Position numbers and translations under genes: made by a program
Shown here: piece by piece, positions 16,531 through 25,211 of the stretch
Numbering within the stretch: position 1 is the first letter of the stretch
Layout of the letters: every line of letters starts with the position of its first letter
Source: Prauserella_A sp040645195
GTDB lineage: Bacteria; Actinomycetota; Actinomycetes; Mycobacteriales; Pseudonocardiaceae
Reading direction: 5' to 3'
Assembly: GCF_040645195.1 (NCBI RefSeq)
Contig: NZ_JBEYXW010000023.1
Coordinates: 1 to 64,000 of the forward strand
DNA length: 64,000 nucleotides
The notes under the pieces: generated by a model
The model's database searches: none
What the model saw: only the letters and a program-made list of their open reading frames with translations
Told to the model about the DNA's origin: nothing

Positions 16531-18132
16531 GTGAGAAGCAGGATGCGACTGCTGTCCTTTCTACTGGTACCAGTGCTGTTCGCCGTCGGTTGCTCTGGCG
16601 GTGCGAGTCCCGCCGGGCCGGAAGCGGCCGGACCACCACAGCGCGGTGGGGAGCTCACCGTGCTGGAGAACGCGAGCTTCACCGGAAGCTGGCCGACCGG
16701 CCTCGACCCCGCCACCAACACCACCGGCGGCGCGAACATCCCCATGATGAGCGCCATCTACGGTGGCCTGTTCCTCCTCCGTGCCAACGATGACGGCTCA
16801 GGCGCCGAGGTCGCGCCGAACCAGGCCGAAGGCTACGAGTTCACCGACGGCGGGACGACCGTGCGGATCACCTTGCGCGAGGGGATCCAGTTCAGCGACG
16901 GTACCCCGTTGGACGCCGAGGCCGTCGCGTTCAACTTCCAGAGGGCGCTCGAATCGCCGTGTACCTGCAAGCCGACGTGGCCCCTGGCCGACGACGGCAT
17001 CTCCACCGAGGGCGACCGCGTCGTGGTGCTCCGCTTCACCCGGCCGTATGCGGCGGTCATCCACTCCTTCCCGGCATCCAACGTCAACTGGATCGCCTCA
17101 CCGACCGCACTGGAGAACTTGGGGGAGGAGCGGTTCAAGATCGAGCCGGTCGGCGCGGGTCCGTTCACCGTCGTGTCGAACACCCTCAACTCGGAGCTTG
17201 TCCTGCAGCGCAACCCGCAGTACTTCAAGGAAGGACTGCCCTATCTCGACCGGCTGACATTCAAGTCGATCGGCGGTGACCAGCCCGCCTACCAGGCGCT
17301 GCTGGCTGGTCAGGCGCAGGCGTACGAGGGCCTCACCACGACACCGCTTCTGGAGCAGGCGCAGGCCGACCCGCGGCTCACGGTCACCCTCCAGCCGCCG
17401 ACCTCACCGTATGTCGTGCAGCTCAACACCAAGGCCGCGCCGTTCGACGACGAGAAGGCGCGCGAGGCGATCTACCACGCGACGGACTTCGAAGCGATCG
17501 CACGCGGTCTGTTCGGTGGGCGCTACCCGGTCAGCCAGATGTTCACCGGCCCCGGCGGTCTCTTCCACCAGGAGAAGATCGAGGGCTACCCGGAGTACGA
17601 CCCGGACCGGGCACGGCAGCTGGTGACCGAGCTCGGTGGACTGGACGTGACACTGGGCACGCTGAACTCCTACGTGGCCGAGCAGGTGATGACCGCGCTG
17701 CAGACGCAATGGAAACAGGCAGGCATCAACGTCGACATCGAGCACTACCAACTGTCCACATTGGTGCAGGAGTTCAACTCCGGTAACTGGCAGGCGATGC
17801 TGCAGACTGCGGGAGCGTGGGACCCGGCTTCCGGTGTCGGCGTCGCGTTCCGGTTCTCCTCGACATCACCGTTCAGCGGCGTCGACGATCCCGAGCTCGA
17901 CCAGCTGCTCAACGACGCCGCGGCCACCATCGACGCCGGTGAACGCGAGCAGTTGTACCGCCAGGCCGGTGAGCTCATCGGCGCCAACGCCTACGCACCG
18001 TTCGGGCTCGCCTTCGCACCGGCCAACCTCGCCGTCAAGGGCGTGCACGGGCCGGGGTTGACCACGAAGATCCCGCCGATCGTCGTCAATACCGGCGTCA
18101 TCTGGGACGAGGTGTGGAGGGAGCAGCAGTGA
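16531..18132 (+). CDS. Dpp/Opp-type ABC substrate-binding lipoprotein, importer 2
   Basis: This 533-residue family-5 solute-binding protein begins MRSRMRLLSFLLVPVLFAVG followed by C21, a textbook lipoprotein signal (VGC lipobox). Typical segments are VRITLREGIQFSDGTPLDAE, AVAFNFQRALE and FDDEKAREAIYHATDFEAIA. An extra cysteine pair (SPCTCKPTW) occurs around residues 147-149. The GTG start follows GGGAG. It is the first gene of an operon that continues through the importer into the UGSC-type genes and a dehydrogenase, and is divergent from the IclR gene. Confidence 0.9.
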   Translation: MRSRMRLLSFLLVPVLFAVGCSGGASPAGPEAAGPPQRGGELTVLENASFTGSWPTGLDPATNTTGGANIPMMSAIYGGLFLLRANDDGSGAEVAPNQAEGYEFTDGGTTVRITLREGIQFSDGTPLDAEAVAFNFQRALESPCTCKPTWPLADDGISTEGDRVVVLRFTRPYAAVIHSFPASNVNWIASPTALENLGEERFKIEPVGAGPFTVVSNTLNSELVLQRNPQYFKEGLPYLDRLTFKSIGGDQPAYQALLAGQAQAYEGLTTTPLLEQAQADPRLTVTLQPPTSPYVVQLNTKAAPFDDEKAREAIYHATDFEAIARGLFGGRYPVSQMFTGPGGLFHQEKIEGYPEYDPDRARQLVTELGGLDVTLGTLNSYVAEQVMTALQTQWKQAGINVDIEHYQLSTLVQEFNSGNWQAMLQTAGAWDPASGVGVAFRFSSTSPFSGVDDPELDQLLNDAAATIDAGEREQLYRQAGELIGANAYAPFGLAFAPANLAVKGVHGPGLTTKIPPIVVNTGVIWDEVWREQQ

Positions 18133-19145
18133 CCGCGGTTGTCGACGAGGGGCCGCCGGCGTCGCTGGCGGCCAGGCTGGTCGCCTCGCCCAGCCTGCGG
18201 CTGATCGGCAAGCGGCTGCTCACGGCGGTGCCGATCCTGCTCGGGGTGAGCGTCCTCAGCTTCTGGGTGCTCAACCTCATCCCCGGTAACGCGGCACAGC
18301 AACTGCTGGGCGCCGAGGCCACCCCCGAGCAGGTCAGGGCGCTCGAGCTGCGGCTCGGCCTGGACGAGCCCGCGGTGAGCCGCTACCTGAGCTGGCTCGG
18401 CGGAGCGCTCACCGGCGACCTCGGCGCGTCGCTCGTCAGCGACCAGCCGGTGACCGAGCTGCTGTGGAGTCACCTCGCCGTCAGTGGTGAGCTGGTGCTG
18501 CTGGCCTTCCTGATCTCGCTCGGGCTGGCGATTCCCGTTGCCCTGCTGGCCGCCTACAAGCCGAACAGCCTGTTCGACCGGATCAGCATGATCGTCAGCA
18601 TCAGCGGGCTGTCCGTGGCGAACTATGTGCTGGCGCTGCTGTTGGTGCTGGTGTTCGCCGTGCAGCTGGCGATGTTCCCCGCCATCGGGTTCGTGCCGCT
18701 GGGCGAGAGCGTCGGCGACAACCTGCGCTCGCTCGCGCTCCCGGCGTCGGCGATCGCGTTCCCGCTGTTCTGCTTTTATACCCGGTTCCTGCGTGGCGAC
18801 CTGGTGGATCAGTTGCAGGGCGAGGACTACATCGTCACCGCAAGAGCCAAGGGCATCGGGCCGTGGCAGGTGCTGCTGCGGCACGCGTTCCGCAACTCGA
18901 CCTTCGGGCTGATCACCGTGGTCGGGCTGAACCTCGGCACGCTGATCGGCGCCACCGTGATCACCGAGCAGATCTTCGCCCTGCCGGGGCTCGGTCAGCT
19001 GATGCTGCAGGCGATCAACTCCCGCGACTTCGTCGTCGTGCAGGCCTGCGTGGTCGTGTTCGCCGTCGTCGCGGTGGGGGCCAACCTGCTCGCTGACCTG
19101 CTCTACGCCGTACTCGACCCGAGGATTCGCTATGGCAGTCGTTGA
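18129..19145 (+). CDS. Dpp/Opp-type ABC transporter permease (DppB-like), importer 2
   Basis: This permease (338 residues) has its first helix at LLTAVPILLGVSVLSFWVLN, then the family loop LGLDEPAVSRYLSWLGGAL, and the ATPase-contact loop TARAKGIGPWQVLLRHAFRN. The GTG start at 18129 overlaps the upstream stop (GTGA). The basic leader ahead of the first helix is longer than in importer 1. It overlaps the next permease by 14 bases. Confidence 0.9.
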   Translation: MTAVVDEGPPASLAARLVASPSLRLIGKRLLTAVPILLGVSVLSFWVLNLIPGNAAQQLLGAEATPEQVRALELRLGLDEPAVSRYLSWLGGALTGDLGASLVSDQPVTELLWSHLAVSGELVLLAFLISLGLAIPVALLAAYKPNSLFDRISMIVSISGLSVANYVLALLLVLVFAVQLAMFPAIGFVPLGESVGDNLRSLALPASAIAFPLFCFYTRFLRGDLVDQLQGEDYIVTARAKGIGPWQVLLRHAFRNSTFGLITVVGLNLGTLIGATVITEQIFALPGLGQLMLQAINSRDFVVVQACVVVFAVVAVGANLLADLLYAVLDPRIRYGSR

Positions 19146-20004
19146 CGCAGGCGCACCGGCGCTCGCCGACCAGCCGATGGCGCCCCGGCGCCGGGGCTGG
19201 GCCCGGGGCTTGGAGATCGTCGTGCCGGCCACCGTGCTGGGAATCCTTGCCGTGGCGTGCTTTCTGGGGCCGCTGGTCCTGCCGATCCCCGACCCGATCG
19301 GCGGGAACGTGCTGGAGTCCTATCTGCCTTCGTTCTCGCCGGGGCACCTGCTCGGGACCGACCCGAACGGCAACGACATCCTGGCGCGGATCCTGCATGG
19401 TGGCCAGTCGTCGCTGACCGTGGCGCTCGCGGTGAACCTGCTGGGCCTGCTGGTGGGCGGGACGCTCGGCGCACTGTCGGGGTTCGCGGGCGGGATCACC
19501 GACACCGTGATCATGCGCCTGCTCGACGTTCTCATCGCGTTCCCGTCGCTCGTGCTCACGCTCGCCGTGGCGCAGAGCCTCGGCCCCAGCCAGACCAACA
19601 CCATCCTGGCGCTGGCGTTCTTCAGTGTCCCGGCGTTCGCCCGGGTGTCGAGGGCGGCCACGCTGCGGCTGCGGGAACTGCCGTTCATGGCGGCGGCGGG
19701 GCTGTGCGGCACGCCGGTGCGGCGGGTGCTGTTGCGCCACGTCGCACCGAACATCGCGCCGCAGCTGATCACCTTCGCCATGCTCGGCATGGGCATCGTC
19801 ATCGTCATCGAGGGAGCGCTCAGCTTCCTCGGGCTCGGCATCCCGCCGCCGGCGCCGAGCTGGGGCAACATGATCGCCCAGGGGCAGCAGAGCCTGTCCG
19901 CGACGCCGATGCTGGTCGTGTGGCCGTCCGTGGCGCTGTTCGTGACCGTGCTCGCGTTCAACCTCCTCGGGGAAAGCCTCCGCGCACGATGGAGCCGCCA
20001 ATGA
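19132..20004 (+). CDS. Dpp/Opp-type ABC transporter permease (DppC-like), importer 2
   Basis: This 290-residue permease of the DppC family contains GTDPNGNDILARILHGGQSS after its first membrane helix. The coupling loop reads MAAAGLCGTPVRRVLLRHVA. FLGLGIPPPAPSWGNMIAQG is the usual sequence before the last helices. Its ATG lies inside the end of the preceding permease gene. There is a 100-bp gap before the ATPase genes. Confidence 0.9.
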   Translation: MAVVDAGAPALADQPMAPRRRGWARGLEIVVPATVLGILAVACFLGPLVLPIPDPIGGNVLESYLPSFSPGHLLGTDPNGNDILARILHGGQSSLTVALAVNLLGLLVGGTLGALSGFAGGITDTVIMRLLDVLIAFPSLVLTLAVAQSLGPSQTNTILALAFFSVPAFARVSRAATLRLRELPFMAAAGLCGTPVRRVLLRHVAPNIAPQLITFAMLGMGIVIVIEGALSFLGLGIPPPAPSWGNMIAQGQQSLSATPMLVVWPSVALFVTVLAFNLLGESLRARWSRQ

Positions 20005-20104
20005 GCGATGACGACCGGAGGGAGGAATCGCTCAGATTGACACAGCGTACTCGTGCCTCATGGGCGTTGCCGCGGACCGAGGAACGAGGGGAGTGGGAAC
20101 GCCC

Positions 20105-21148
20105 ATGAGTATCGATCGAGCTGGTAACGATGTGCTCGTCACCGATCCCGAATCGGCTACCCGGTCACTGCTCGAGGTGACCGACCTGCGGGTGTATTTT
20201 GCCAGTGCCCGGCAGCGGGTGCACGCGGTCAACGGGTTGTCGTACCGGCTGCAGGCCGGCCGCATGCTCGCGATCGTCGGCGAGTCGGGCTCGGGCAAGA
20301 GCGTGAGCGCACGCGCGTTGCTCGGGCTGCTCCCGCACACCGCGCAGGTGTCGGGCTCGGTGCGCTTCGACGGCACCGAGCTGGTCGGCTTGCCGGAGCG
20401 GGAGATGCGCAGGCGCCGCGGCGCCGACATCGCGATGGTGTTCCAGGACCCCGCCCGCTCGCTCAACCCGACGATGCGAATCGGCACGCAGATCACCGAG
20501 GCGGTACGCGCGCACAGTGACCTCGACCGCAACGCGGCCAGGGACCGGGCCGTCGAGCTGTTGCGGCTGGTCCGGCTGGCGGCGCCGCAGCGGCGGTTCT
20601 TCGAGTACCCGCACCAGCTTTCCGGCGGGATGCGGCAGCGGGTGATGATCGCGATCGCGCTGGCGGCCTCGCCGCGTCTGCTCGTCGCGGACGAGGCAAC
20701 CACGGCACTGGACGTCACTACGCAGGCCCAGATCATGGAGCTGTTGCTGGAGTTGCAGCAGCGGCTCGGGATGGCCGTCATCATGATCACCCACGACCTC
20801 GGCCTCGCCGCGAGCTATGCCCAGGACGTGATCGTCATGTACGCGGGAAGGGCGGTGGAGTACGCGCAGGCGAGCACGTTGTTCACCCGCGTCCGCATGC
20901 CTTACACGCGGGCGCTGCTCGGGGCGCTGCCGCAGTTGGAGCGGGAACCGCACACGCTGTTGCCGGTGATTCCGGGACAGCCGCCGGATCTCAGTGCTCT
21001 GCCGGCTGGCTGCCCGTTTCGCCCTCGCTGTGACGCGGCGAGCGACGACTGCGCGACGGCGCCGCCGTTCGCCGAGCACGAGCCGGGGCACTGGTGGGCG
21101 TGCTGGCACCCGGCCGAGGAAACCAGCCAGGACGGAGCGAGCCGATGA
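20105..21148 (+). CDS. Dpp/Opp-type ABC transporter ATPase (DppD-like), importer 2
   Basis: This 347-residue ATPase carries Walker A GESGSGKS, Q-loop MVFQDPARSLNPTM, signature LSGGMRQRV, Walker B LLVADEATTALD and MITHDLG. The C-terminal oligopeptide domain contains AGCPFRPRCDAASDDC. DEATTALD replaces DEPTTALD, a change found elsewhere in the family. The ATG at 20105 follows GGGGAGTGGG. The open frame extends upstream but no better start is present. Confidence 0.9.
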   Translation: MSIDRAGNDVLVTDPESATRSLLEVTDLRVYFASARQRVHAVNGLSYRLQAGRMLAIVGESGSGKSVSARALLGLLPHTAQVSGSVRFDGTELVGLPEREMRRRRGADIAMVFQDPARSLNPTMRIGTQITEAVRAHSDLDRNAARDRAVELLRLVRLAAPQRRFFEYPHQLSGGMRQRVMIAIALAASPRLLVADEATTALDVTTQAQIMELLLELQQRLGMAVIMITHDLGLAASYAQDVIVMYAGRAVEYAQASTLFTRVRMPYTRALLGALPQLEREPHTLLPVIPGQPPDLSALPAGCPFRPRCDAASDDCATAPPFAEHEPGHWWACWHPAEETSQDGASR

Positions 21149-22164
21149 CCGCCGTCGACCAGCTGCTCAGCGTGCGCAACGTCGAGCAGCGCTTCACCGC
21201 CCGCGGCACGGGCGGGCTCAAGTCCGGTGTCGTGCACGCGGTGTCCAATGTGTCATTCGACATCCGGGCAGGCGAAACCCTCGGCGTCGTTGGGGAAACC
21301 GGCTCCGGCAAGTCCACTCTGGCCAGAGCGATCCTGCAGTCGCCGCGCCCGCAGTCGGGCGAGGTCGTCTTCGAGGGCGCCGAGCTCACCAGGCTACGCC
21401 GGCGTGCACTCGTTGCTGCAAGGAAGAACCTGCAGATGGTGTTCCAGGACCCGTTCGGTTCGCTGAACCCGCGCTGGCGGGTCACCGATCTCGTCGAGGA
21501 ACCGCTGGCCGGCTTCGGCGTGCGCGGCGTGGCCCGCAGACAGGCGAGGGTCAGGGAACTGCTGGAGCTCGTCGGGCTCGATCCGGACACGCACGGCAGG
21601 CGCCGCCCGCGCGAGCTGTCCGGCGGGCAGTGCCAGCGGGTCGCGATCGCCCGGGCTCTGGCACTGAACCCTGCGCTGATCATCTGCGATGAGGCGGTGT
21701 CCTCGCTCGACGTGCTCATTCAGGCGCAGGTACTCAACCTGTTCGAGCAGCTACGCCGGGAGCTCGGCGTGTCCTACCTGTTCATCTCGCACGATCTCGC
21801 CCTGGTCCGGCAGGTGAGCGACCGGGTCGCCGTCATGCACCTCGGGCAGCTCGTCGAGATCGGGCCCGCGCAAGGCCTGTACCAGCGCCCGCTGCACCCG
21901 TACACGGCGGCGTTGCTGGACTCCATCCCCGGCCTCGACCCGGTCACCGGACGTGCCAGGCGGCCCGCGCCGTTGCCGGGAGAGCCACCCTCGCCGCTGC
22001 ACCCGCCGAGCGGTTGCCGTTTCCGCACCCGGTGCCCGCTGGCGCAGCAGCGTTGCGCCGACGAGGAGCCTGCGCTGCGCGAGCTGGCACCCGGCCAGCA
22101 GGTGGCCTGCCATTTCCCGCTGGATCAACAAGGGTCGCCTTTCCGTGACGCGAAAGCGTCGTAG
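21145..22164 (+). CDS. Dpp/Opp-type ABC transporter ATPase (DppF-like), importer 2
   Basis: This 339-residue ATPase shows Walker A GETGSGKS, Q-loop MVFQDPFGSLNPRW, signature LSGGQCQRV, Walker B LIICDEAVSSLD and FISHDLA. The C-terminal cysteine motif is SGCRFRTRCPLAQQRC. It overlaps the DppD-like gene by ATGA. Its last codons contain the palindrome CTTTCCGTGACGCGAAAG (22139-22156), nearly the same as an element at 983-1000, so a regulatory or terminating element may be embedded in the 3' end. The UGSC-type gene begins 69 bp later on the same strand. Confidence 0.9.
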   Translation: MTAVDQLLSVRNVEQRFTARGTGGLKSGVVHAVSNVSFDIRAGETLGVVGETGSGKSTLARAILQSPRPQSGEVVFEGAELTRLRRRALVAARKNLQMVFQDPFGSLNPRWRVTDLVEEPLAGFGVRGVARRQARVRELLELVGLDPDTHGRRRPRELSGGQCQRVAIARALALNPALIICDEAVSSLDVLIQAQVLNLFEQLRRELGVSYLFISHDLALVRQVSDRVAVMHLGQLVEIGPAQGLYQRPLHPYTAALLDSIPGLDPVTGRARRPAPLPGEPPSPLHPPSGCRFRTRCPLAQQRCADEEPALRELAPGQQVACHFPLDQQGSPFRDAKAS

Positions 22165-22232
22165 CGGTCCACCGCGGACCGGACCTACTGTCGTTACTGG
22201 GCCAACGTCGAATCCGACTCCAGGGAGCCCCC

Positions 22233-22787
22233 ATGTTCGAGGCGATGATCGATCCGACAACCCGACCGTCCGGCGGGACCACCTCCGGTGCACGCGCACC
22301 GCGACACGGCACACTGAACGGCCTGACCGTCGGCCTGCTGGCCAACGTCAAGCAGAACGCCGAGGAGTTCCTCGGCGCGGTCGGTGACCTGCTGGCCGCC
22401 GAGCACGGCACGGCCGGTGTGGTGCGCCGCAAGAAACTGAGCATCACCGATCCGGTACCCGCGTCGATGCTGGCCGAACTGGCCGACGCCTGTGACGTCG
22501 TGGTCATCGGTGTCGGTGACTGCGGCTCCTGCAGCGCGTCCGCCGTCGCCGACGGGCTCGCGTTCGAGGCGGCCGGTATCCCGGCGGCCGTCATCTGCAG
22601 TGACGCGTTCGCTGTCAGCGCCGACGCGATGGCCAACGTCATGGGCGAGTCCGGCTACACCTACGTGACGACCGCGCATCCGGTCGCACCGCTGAACAGC
22701 GGCGAGGTCCGGGAGCGGGCCACGACGGCGCTGCCCACCATCGTCGGGCTGCTGACCGCGCAGGCGAACACGACGGCGGCCGCATGA
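22233..22787 (+). CDS. UGSC-motif redox protein, cysteine form
   Basis: This 184-residue protein carries VVIGVGDCGSCSASAVADG near residues 90-108. In the UGSC family the motif is Sec-Gly-Ser-Cys; here the first position is an ordinary cysteine codon (TGC), giving C-G-S-C. The fold around it alternates hydrophobic strands and helices, with GIPAAVICSDAF following, consistent with a small alpha/beta redox domain. Biochemical roles of this family are poorly known. It is translationally coupled (ATGA) to the next gene and lies after a Dpp-type importer, so it may help reduce or cleave the imported compound. The motif recognition is from memory of the family and should be confirmed by a profile search. 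Confidence 0.65.
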   Translation: MFEAMIDPTTRPSGGTTSGARAPRHGTLNGLTVGLLANVKQNAEEFLGAVGDLLAAEHGTAGVVRRKKLSITDPVPASMLAELADACDVVVIGVGDCGSCSASAVADGLAFEAAGIPAAVICSDAFAVSADAMANVMGESGYTYVTTAHPVAPLNSGEVRERATTALPTIVGLLTAQANTTAAA

Positions 22788-23857
22788 GCGGCACCGAATC
22801 GGACGCCGAGCGCCTCGACTACGCCCGGCAGGCAATCGAGCACGCCTACGACAAGGGCTGGACCGATGGTCTACCGGTCGTGCCGGTCACTGCCGGGATG
22901 GTGGAGGAGTTCCTGGCCACCACGGCGCGCGCCCGCGACGAGGTCATCGCCGCGGTCCCGCACCTCGGCCGGGAGTGCACGGTCGAGCAGGCCGCGGTCA
23001 ACGCCGCGCTGGCCGGCTGCCGCCCGGAGTTCTTCCCCGTCGTGCTCGCCGCGTGGGACGCGCTGATGCGTGAGCGGACCGTGACCGGCGGCGGTTGGCA
23101 GAGCACGAGCGGTCCCGCGCCGCTGATCGTGGTCAACGGGCCCATCCGCGCCGAGCTCGGCATCAACTCCGCCGGTGGGGTGCTCGGGCCCGGGTTCCGG
23201 GCGAACGCGACCATCGCGCGGTCGGTCGGTCTCGTGGTGCGCAACGTGTTCGGCATCCGGCCACACGAACTGGACCAGACCACGCAGGGTATTCCGGGGC
23301 GCTGGACGCTGTGCCTCGGCGAGAACGAGGAGGAAAGTCCCTGGGAGCCGCTGTCCGTTGAGCTCGGGCTGCCGGCCGGTGCCGACGCGGTGTCCGCTCT
23401 GCTCTTGCGTACCAGTGAGTTCGTCGACAACCGGCACACCCAGAACGCCGAGGAGGTGCTCTGGGACATCTGTGACACGGTGGCGCGGACCGGCGCCGCG
23501 ATTGTGCCGCACTCGTCGGCGGGGCTGATCCTCGGTGTCGAGCACGCGCAGCAGCTCGCCGATGCCGGGTTCACCAAGGCGGAGGTGCAGCGGTGGCTCA
23601 GCGAGCACGCCGTGCGAAGCCACGCCGAGCTGAACCGGGCAGGCAAGGGCATCGAGGGCTCTCCGTCGAATGTGGACGAACGCGGGATGCACATGGTGCC
23701 CGATCCGGGGCAGATCCCGATCGTGGTGGCGGGTGCCCGCAACGCGGCGATGTCGATGGTCGTGCGGCCGTTCGGCTTCGGCGGCTGGTCCCGTGAGCCG
23801 CAGCTCGTCGAGCGCGCCGCGGCGCACGCGCCCGCCGGTGCGGGGAGCGCCCGGTGA
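22784..23857 (+). CDS. Uncharacterised partner of the UGSC-type protein
   Basis: I do not recognise a characterised enzyme in this 357-residue soluble protein. It starts with an acidic helix and the segment YDKGWTDGLPVVPVT, and has conserved-looking glycine-rich stretches (INSAGGVLGPGFRANATIAR) and the late IVVAGARNAAMSMVVRPFG. There is no signal peptide or membrane helix. Cysteines are few and include GRECTVEQ and WDICDTV. It overlaps genes on both sides (ATGA and GTGA), so the three proteins are probably made together and may form one complex. Its function is unknown. Confidence 0.6.
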   Translation: MSGTESDAERLDYARQAIEHAYDKGWTDGLPVVPVTAGMVEEFLATTARARDEVIAAVPHLGRECTVEQAAVNAALAGCRPEFFPVVLAAWDALMRERTVTGGGWQSTSGPAPLIVVNGPIRAELGINSAGGVLGPGFRANATIARSVGLVVRNVFGIRPHELDQTTQGIPGRWTLCLGENEEESPWEPLSVELGLPAGADAVSALLLRTSEFVDNRHTQNAEEVLWDICDTVARTGAAIVPHSSAGLILGVEHAQQLADAGFTKAEVQRWLSEHAVRSHAELNRAGKGIEGSPSNVDERGMHMVPDPGQIPIVVAGARNAAMSMVVRPFGFGGWSREPQLVERAAAHAPAGAGSAR

Positions 23858-24084
23858 CCGTCGACGACACCGCGCTGGCGAAGCTGCGCGCGACGCTGGC
23901 TGCCGACGATTACGAGCTGGCCGTCAGCGAGTCGAGCGGGGGATTCCAGGTACGCATCACCGCCGGCCCGGACGCGTGCGAGGACTGCCTCGTGCCCAAA
24001 CCGTTGCTGCGGGCGATCCTCCACGACGCACTGGGCGTGCCCGAGGACGACATCACCCTGACCTACCCCGGCGAGGTCCCGTAG
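23854..24084 (+). CDS. Small CxxC protein encoded with the UGSC-type genes
   Basis: This 76-residue acidic protein has a single CEDC motif (C42 and C45) followed by LVPKPLLRAILHDALG, a predicted amphipathic helix. The arrangement recalls small redox or metal-binding partners, but I cannot name a family. The GTG start overlaps the upstream stop. With the C-G-S-C protein two genes upstream it gives two dithiol motifs in one three-gene unit, which suggests electron or thiol transfer between them. That is inference. Confidence 0.6.
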   Translation: MTVDDTALAKLRATLAADDYELAVSESSGGFQVRITAGPDACEDCLVPKPLLRAILHDALGVPEDDITLTYPGEVP

Positions 24085-24109
24085 CCCGCCCTCTGTATGG
24101 GAGTACACA

Positions 24110-25051
24110 GTGGACGTATCACTTGCCGGCAAGGTCGCGATCGTGACCGGAGCGGGCCCCAACATCGGCAGCGGAATCGCGCTCGCGCTCGCGAAGTACG
24201 GCGCGACGGTGGCGTGCAACGACATCGACGCGGACGCGGCGAAGACCGCGGTGAAGCGGATCGAACGCAACGGCGGCACCGCCATCGCCATACCCGGCGA
24301 CGTCACCGACGAGGAGCAGGTGAAGGGTTACCTGCAGGAGGTCGTGGAGCGGTTCGGCCGTGTCGACATCCTGGTCAACAACGCGGCGCTGCTGGGCGGC
24401 AAGGGCGTGCTCGACGAGAGTGCGGACTTCTTCCGTCGCGCGGTGGAGGTCGCCGCACTCGGCAACTTCCTCAACACCAAGCACATCGGCCGCTATATGG
24501 CCGAGCACGGCATCCGCGGTTCGATCGTCGCGATCTCGTCGTCCAACGGCTGGTCCGGCTCGGCCGGCGTGATCGCCTACGCGTTCCACAAGGGCGGCGT
24601 CAACAACTTCGTACGGGCGGCCGCGATGGATCTGGCGCCCTATGGAATCCGGGTCAACAGCTTTACGCCCACGGCCCCCACCCCGGACAATCCGGAACTG
24701 ATCGCCGAGCGCGGCGCGGGCGGGGTGCTGGAACGGCCACAGGCGTTCCGGCACGGTATCGGCGGTGCCACCGGGACCGAGTCGTGGCGCCGCCCCGCGC
24801 GCTGGACCGGGGAACGCATGCCGTTGGTGCCGATGGGAACCACGGGTACCCCGACCGACATCGGGCACTGTGTGGCGTGGCTGTGCTCCGATTACTCCCG
24901 GCTGATCACCGGGTGCGACTTCGTGGTCGATGGCGGTGCGCGCGCGAAGAACTTCGCCTACGCCCCTGCTGCAGTTGCCGACCTCGCTGGGCCGGCGCCG
25001 CTCGTTCCCCTTGACGTTACTGGTGAGTTGGATCGGGAGTTGTCTATGTGA
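24110..25051 (+). CDS. Short-chain dehydrogenase/reductase
   Basis: This 313-residue SDR has the cofactor loop TGAGPNIGSGIA near residue 13, the NNA motif in VDILVNNAALLG, the serine of VAISSSNGW, and YAFHK as the catalytic Tyr-Lys pair. FVVDGGARAKNF closes the core, and a tail of about 40 residues follows, longer than usual. An insertion rich in arginine (SWRRPARWTGERM) precedes the C-terminal part. The GTG start lies 25 bp after the small CxxC gene, so it ends the importer-2 operon. The stop is close to a repeat element, and the tail may reflect sequence acquired there. The substrate is unknown. Confidence 0.85.
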   Translation: MDVSLAGKVAIVTGAGPNIGSGIALALAKYGATVACNDIDADAAKTAVKRIERNGGTAIAIPGDVTDEEQVKGYLQEVVERFGRVDILVNNAALLGGKGVLDESADFFRRAVEVAALGNFLNTKHIGRYMAEHGIRGSIVAISSSNGWSGSAGVIAYAFHKGGVNNFVRAAAMDLAPYGIRVNSFTPTAPTPDNPELIAERGAGGVLERPQAFRHGIGGATGTESWRRPARWTGERMPLVPMGTTGTPTDIGHCVAWLCSDYSRLITGCDFVVDGGARAKNFAYAPAAVADLAGPAPLVPLDVTGELDRELSM

Positions 25052-25060
25052 GCGGTTGTT

Positions 25061-25165
25061 GTTGGGGTGGTTGGGTTTCAGGCACGCCTTCGGCACGCCG
25101 TGTGAAACTGTCGCTCCTGTGGTTGGGTTTTGTCACTGTCTACTAGCGACAGTTCCCACGGTCCG
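25061..25165 (+). repeat. DUF222-associated upstream repeat, copy 1
   Basis: This stretch of about 105 bp is T/G-rich, unlike the surrounding genes. It contains GGCACGCCTTCGGCACGCC and an inverted repeat AACTGTCGCT (25106-25115) / AGCGACAGTT (25145-25154). Close copies lie at 45073-45175 and 45441-45545 in reverse orientation. Each is next to, or near, a DUF222-type gene. Confidence 0.8.
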
Positions 25166-25211
25166 GGGTTCGTGGGCCTCTTGCTTGTAGTGCACTACGC
25201 GGTTCGGTATA

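Noticed and set aside
16531..22164. Nickel-specific transport by importer 2
   Set aside because: No nickel-binding histidine motif is apparent in the binding protein and no nickel enzyme gene is nearby.
22533..22544. Selenocysteine in the UGSC-type protein
   Set aside because: The codon at the motif's first position is TGC (cysteine), not TGA, and no selenocysteine insertion element is needed.
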